Shown here piece by piece: positions 62,101-64,000 of a DNA stretch of 64,000 nucleotides (positions within the stretch are counted from its first letter, which is position 1; the number at the start of each line of letters is the position of its first letter). The notes beneath the pieces are model-generated. The model was given only the letters and a program-made list of their open reading frames with translations, did no database searches and had not been told where the DNA came from. This DNA is from Petrosia ficiformis (Eukaryota > Porifera > Demospongiae > Haplosclerida > Petrosiidae), in assembly GCA_947044365.1 (NCBI GenBank), contig OX345651.1:2123926-2187925 (forward strand). Reading direction: 5' to 3'. The translations under genes were made by a program, and so were the position numbers.

Positions 62101-63034
62101 ATTGCATTGTACTTGACCCCATGTCTGAAATTTGTTGCACTACTAACTTTGAGTCTTGTATTCTCTGCTTCTACTAATCCTCTCTGCTGTTTCTTAATGC
62201 TTCTTTTAAAAGATTCGTTCTCTTTCTGTAACCTCTCTATTACATTCTTCATACCTGATACAACTTTCTCAACTTCTCCTGCTGTATATACACCATGTTT
62301 ATTAATCTATAATGTATAGAAATAGCATGAATATGACTACTCCACCTAATGAAATTTGCCAAAAATATTCCTAATCAAGATCAGTCTTAAATATTGAGTT
62401 ATACTTATTCCTTTAACCCTTAGAGCACTGAGCCTGTTTTTCAAAATTCTTCCCATTTCCAACGCTGGCGACTCTATTGCATATATTTTGGCCACCGTTC
62501 ACTTTCTCTACCCCAAACTTGGCTCCTTTTCCGACATGAAGTATTACTTCCACCAACTTGCTTACCGGGACTCGAAAGTCCCCAAGCACTTCATAGGATC
62601 AAATCACATGCAGTGCTCTCCCTCTTTTGACTGGAACTGGGGCTAACAAAATGACCACACTGCATGTTGGCACCAGCTACACCCATGATTTCAGGTTTCA
62701 CAGCATGGGAAATGCCTCAGGTACCCACCAGAGTGCGTGGGCAGGTCACAAAAAACGCAAAATGCGTGGGCGGTGAGGGGGCTGCGCCCCCTGCAAACCC
62801 CAGTTAACGAAGGACACCAATTACAAGCATTTGGAGAGCTTCGTGTAGCTAGGAACACACAGCGAACCACGTAGGGGTGAAATGTCACATATATGTGACA
62901 TCAGTGCTCTAAGGGTTAATAGTACACTTAACATTATGTAATATACTGTTAACCTGATCTGTTCTTGTGTTACTCATAGTTGTTGAAGCATTCTTTAGAA
63001 TGTAAATATATTGTTGAAGATCATCAATTCTAGA
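56131..63034 (-). CDS. CEP290: Centrosomal protein CEP290, last six recognisable exons
   Basis: CEP290 is a large coiled-coil protein of the ciliary transition zone and centriolar satellites. Six minus-strand exons join with consistent GT-AG sites and phases: 62954-63034, 62101-62306, 59929-59971, 59204-59287, 59037-59099 and 56131-56307 (stop TAA 56131-56133). The final exon reads FDPQFFEEIEDLKYNYQEAI, close to the known vertebrate C-terminal FDPSFFEEIEDLKYNY signature. The second exon contains VSGMKNVIERLQKENE, matching the conserved ISGLKKVVERVQRENE region. The whole product is heptad-rich coiled coil. It is shorter between these two motifs than the vertebrate protein, so exons may be missed or truly absent. 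Most of the gene lies beyond the window. The introns hold a minisatellite (56.39-58.37 kb), a Gypsy remnant, a foldback element and a piggyBac-type MITE. The exon at 62954-63034 is the least certain. Confidence 0.88.
56391..58368. repeat. ~37-bp minisatellite in the last CEP290 intron
   Basis: About 50 copies of a unit made of CTGATTAATAGCATAGTAAA, TACCACAC and a CA-rich tail of variable length (ACACACAC, ATACACA, TTACAAATA, AAACACA). A shorter form lacks GATTAATAG. Higher-order copying is visible: the variant AACTTAGAAATAGTACTAAA occurs at about 56720, 57388 and 57850 with matching surroundings. Small open frames here are artefacts. Confidence 0.95.
60080..61145 (+). pseudogene. Internally deleted Ty3/Gypsy retrotransposon (gag, protease start, integrase end)
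   Basis: It lies in a CEP290 intron on the opposite strand. The gag part begins in a shifted frame with LPTLLEGEALLIWLELSED (about 60105-60165), then continues from 60159 to TGA 60693-60695 with FHQRKLRPNESVSMFAYELK. A zinc knuckle CNGTGHMKYEC follows, whose first Cys is replaced by Tyr. In the same frame after that stop comes a protease start (GGITTDMMLDS, Gly of the DSG site lost). It is fused at about 60850 directly to an integrase C-terminal segment (KLDPRWEGGWVV, VVHINRLRHR), ending at TAG 61143-61145. Reverse transcriptase, RNase H and the integrase core are absent. The element is non-autonomous. Confidence 0.8.
61185..61315 (+). mobile_element. Possible start of the Gypsy 3' LTR
   Basis: After a purine-rich tract (AGGAAGGAG) the sequence TGTAATGAATCAAG begins, a typical TG start of an LTR just downstream of the integrase end. 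No matching 5' LTR was found upstream of gag, and the right boundary is unclear. The end given is only where distinctive sequence fades. Confidence 0.35.
61477..61797. mobile_element. Foldback MITE (family copy 1)
   Basis: Two long arms of about 120-130 bp pair across a short central loop. The left arm contains ATGTAGGGATGTTAAAACCC, AGCATGTGAACAAGGTTGGG and AACCCTACATAAGTAC, and the right arm has their reverse complements. Terminal sequence is ACAAGAATAGTAAAAA on the left with a degenerate inverse on the right. It is non-coding; open frames across it are incidental. It is related to the element at 63467. Confidence 0.8.
61860..61990 (+). pseudogene. Short fragment of a transposon-like ORF
   Basis: One frame reads LIFSTASGMGKAGTVAYKHL followed by LCLRGSHS. 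This resembles a motif (FS..GGMG..A...YK.LA then RG.RS) that I associate with ORFs of repetitive elements in sponges and cnidarians. No more of the protein is visible and the frame has nearby stops. Low-confidence remnant inside a CEP290 intron. Confidence 0.3.
62417..62915. mobile_element. piggyBac-type MITE with TTAA target duplication
   Basis: A 499-bp element flanked by TTAA at 62413-62416 and 62916-62919. The TIRs begin CCCTTAGAGCACTGA and end in its exact reverse complement. The TTAA target with CCC...GGG termini is the piggyBac signature. The interior is GC-richer than its surroundings (GGTGAGGGGGCTGCGCCCCC) and has no transposase. It sits in the CEP290 intron between exons 62954-63034 and 62101-62306. 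Confidence 0.88.
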
Positions 63035-63249
63035 CTGTTATGATGAGAGGTAACAGTGATGAATGAGGGATGAAGAAATGAGGTAAGGTAAAAAATGATG
63101 GAAGGTGACAGAGGAATGATGAAGGGTTTGAGAATACGAATGAAGTGGATATATGCATGACACACCCACAAATAGCTGTAAAAAAATATTGCTATACAAA
63201 ATGATATAATTAGGTGTACATACATCCAGTTATACCAAGACGCTTTGAT

Positions 63250-63466
63250 TTAAAGGTCATTCATATTCACCTTGTCCTCAGAAAAATGCTCATAACTTTA
63301 GTTTGAAATAATCAACAATCTTTTTACCAATACTACATTCATATAATTATCCTTCCTGTTCATTTTTGTGTATGTCACATTTCAATCTATTGCTTCAATA
63401 TTGAATTACAGTATAGTTACATGTATGTATTAACCTTATGACATTAAACTATACACTATATTACAT
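63250..63466 (-). repeat. Dispersed fragment of the inverted-repeat arm
   Basis: Words follow the right arm at about 27100-27310 in the same order: CCTTGTCCTCAGAAAAATG, ATAATTATCCTTCC, TTTTTGTGTATGTCA, TTTCAATC and TATTAACCTTA. Identity is about 85% by eye. The match stops at ACATTATTACAT-like sequence, exactly where the second foldback element begins. The arm DNA is therefore a multi-copy family and not unique to the large inverted repeat. Confidence 0.8.
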
Positions 63467-63800
63467 ACAAGAATAATAAAAAAACATTAAAAAAATGGAA
63501 TAGCATGTAGGGATATCAAAACCGAAAAAACACAGGAACAAGATTGGGATGGTACCTTAGCAACAAAATTCAACTAACCACTTCCACATAACAACCCTAC
63601 ATAAGTATCACTTCTTTGTGTTTTACTTTTGCTCTGGCTACGAAATTACACATACTTATGTAGGGTTGTTATGTGGAAGTGGTTAGTTTAATTTTGTTGC
63701 TAAGGTACCATCCCAATCTTGTTCCTGTGTTTTTTTTTCGGTTTTGATATCCCTACATACCATTCCATTTTTTAAAAAATGTTTTTATTATTATTCTTGT
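63467..63800. mobile_element. Foldback MITE (family copy 2)
   Basis: Long self-complementary arms (about 140 bp) around a ~50-bp loop. Left words ACAAGAATAATAAAAAAACA, GTAGGGATATCAAAACCG, GATTGGGATGGTACCTTAGC and CATAACAACCCTACATAAGT are matched by their inverses on the right, ending ATTATTCTTGT. It shares layout and partly sequence (TGTAGGGAT, ACAAGxTTGGGA, CCCTACATAAGTA) with the element at 61477. Confidence 0.85.
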
Positions 63801-64000
63801 TTCAATTCTATTTTTAAATGACTCAGTATAATAATTAGTTGAAGTACCCCATTTCATAGTTCGATGCTATTCAATGAATCAATACCTGGAACGGAGGTCA
63901 GTTTGTTGTGTGTTTCAGTCAGTATCAAATATGTGATGACTATTCCTTTTCATTCACAACATTCATATTTTCTGTAGGAATATGGTGTCTAAAAGGAGAC
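63801..64000. other. Window end, nothing firm
   Basis: About 200 bp, presumably a CEP290 intron. A CCAG/GTATTG donor-like site on the minus strand near 63877 could end a further upstream exon, but the reading frame before it is short and unconvincing. Confidence 0.3.

Noticed and set aside
62691..62888. 65-codon minus-strand frame
   Set aside because: It lies wholly inside the piggyBac-type MITE, which is non-coding.

Overview
The window is repeat-dominated DNA from an AT-rich animal genome. A sponge such as Amphimedon is my best guess, from memory of gene-family flavour. The support is a split metazoan gene (the 3' end of CEP290) with GT-AG introns, several classes of animal-type DNA transposons, a Ty3/Gypsy remnant and long low-complexity satellites. 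No bacterial signals, rRNA genes or convincing tRNA genes were seen.

Layout. 1-3.5 kb: minus-strand exons of an unrecognised coiled-coil protein, a hAT-type MITE with an 8-bp target duplication, a second MITE, a short acidic ORF and a small tandem triplication. 3.5-8.67 kb: about 12 copies of a ~435-bp satellite that contains a conserved hairpin cluster. 8.67-28.66 kb: a giant imperfect inverted repeat. Each arm is 3.63 kb of near-identical non-array DNA followed by 5-6 kb of a 21-bp minisatellite. Between them lie a ~85-90-bp tandem repeat derived from the 435-bp satellite and one inverted 435-bp unit. 28.55-30.76 kb: a decayed EnSpm/CACTA-type (Tnp2/Plavaka-like) transposase pseudogene whose 5' part lies inside the right arm. 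30.8-31.6 kb: a diverged third copy of the arm DNA in opposite orientation, so the transposase is flanked by long inverted repeats. 32.27-55.44 kb: a 23-kb array of the same 21-bp repeat with higher-order duplications, interrupted once by a 369-bp TIR element. 55.5-55.9 kb: the 3' part of a SWIM zinc-finger protein. 56.1-63.0 kb: the last six recognisable exons of CEP290 on the minus strand, with introns holding a 2-kb minisatellite, a deleted Gypsy element, a foldback MITE and a piggyBac-type MITE. 63.25-63.8 kb: another fragment of the arm repeat and a second foldback element.

How it fits together. The host genes with recognisable domains are CEP290 (ciliary transition zone) and the SWIM-domain fragment, arranged tail to tail. 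Almost everything between 3.5 and 55.4 kb can be read as one amplification history around a CACTA-type transposon: transposase, long inverted flanks, and a minisatellite whose every consensus unit contains CACTA. A duplicated and inverted copy of transposase 5' end, flank and array has been joined to an older 435-bp satellite. The many open frames of 60-336 codons in the arrays are artefacts of a 21-bp (7-codon) repeat and are not annotated as genes. Exon boundaries, repeat limits and identities were worked out by eye. An assembly artefact remains possible for the large inverted repeat.
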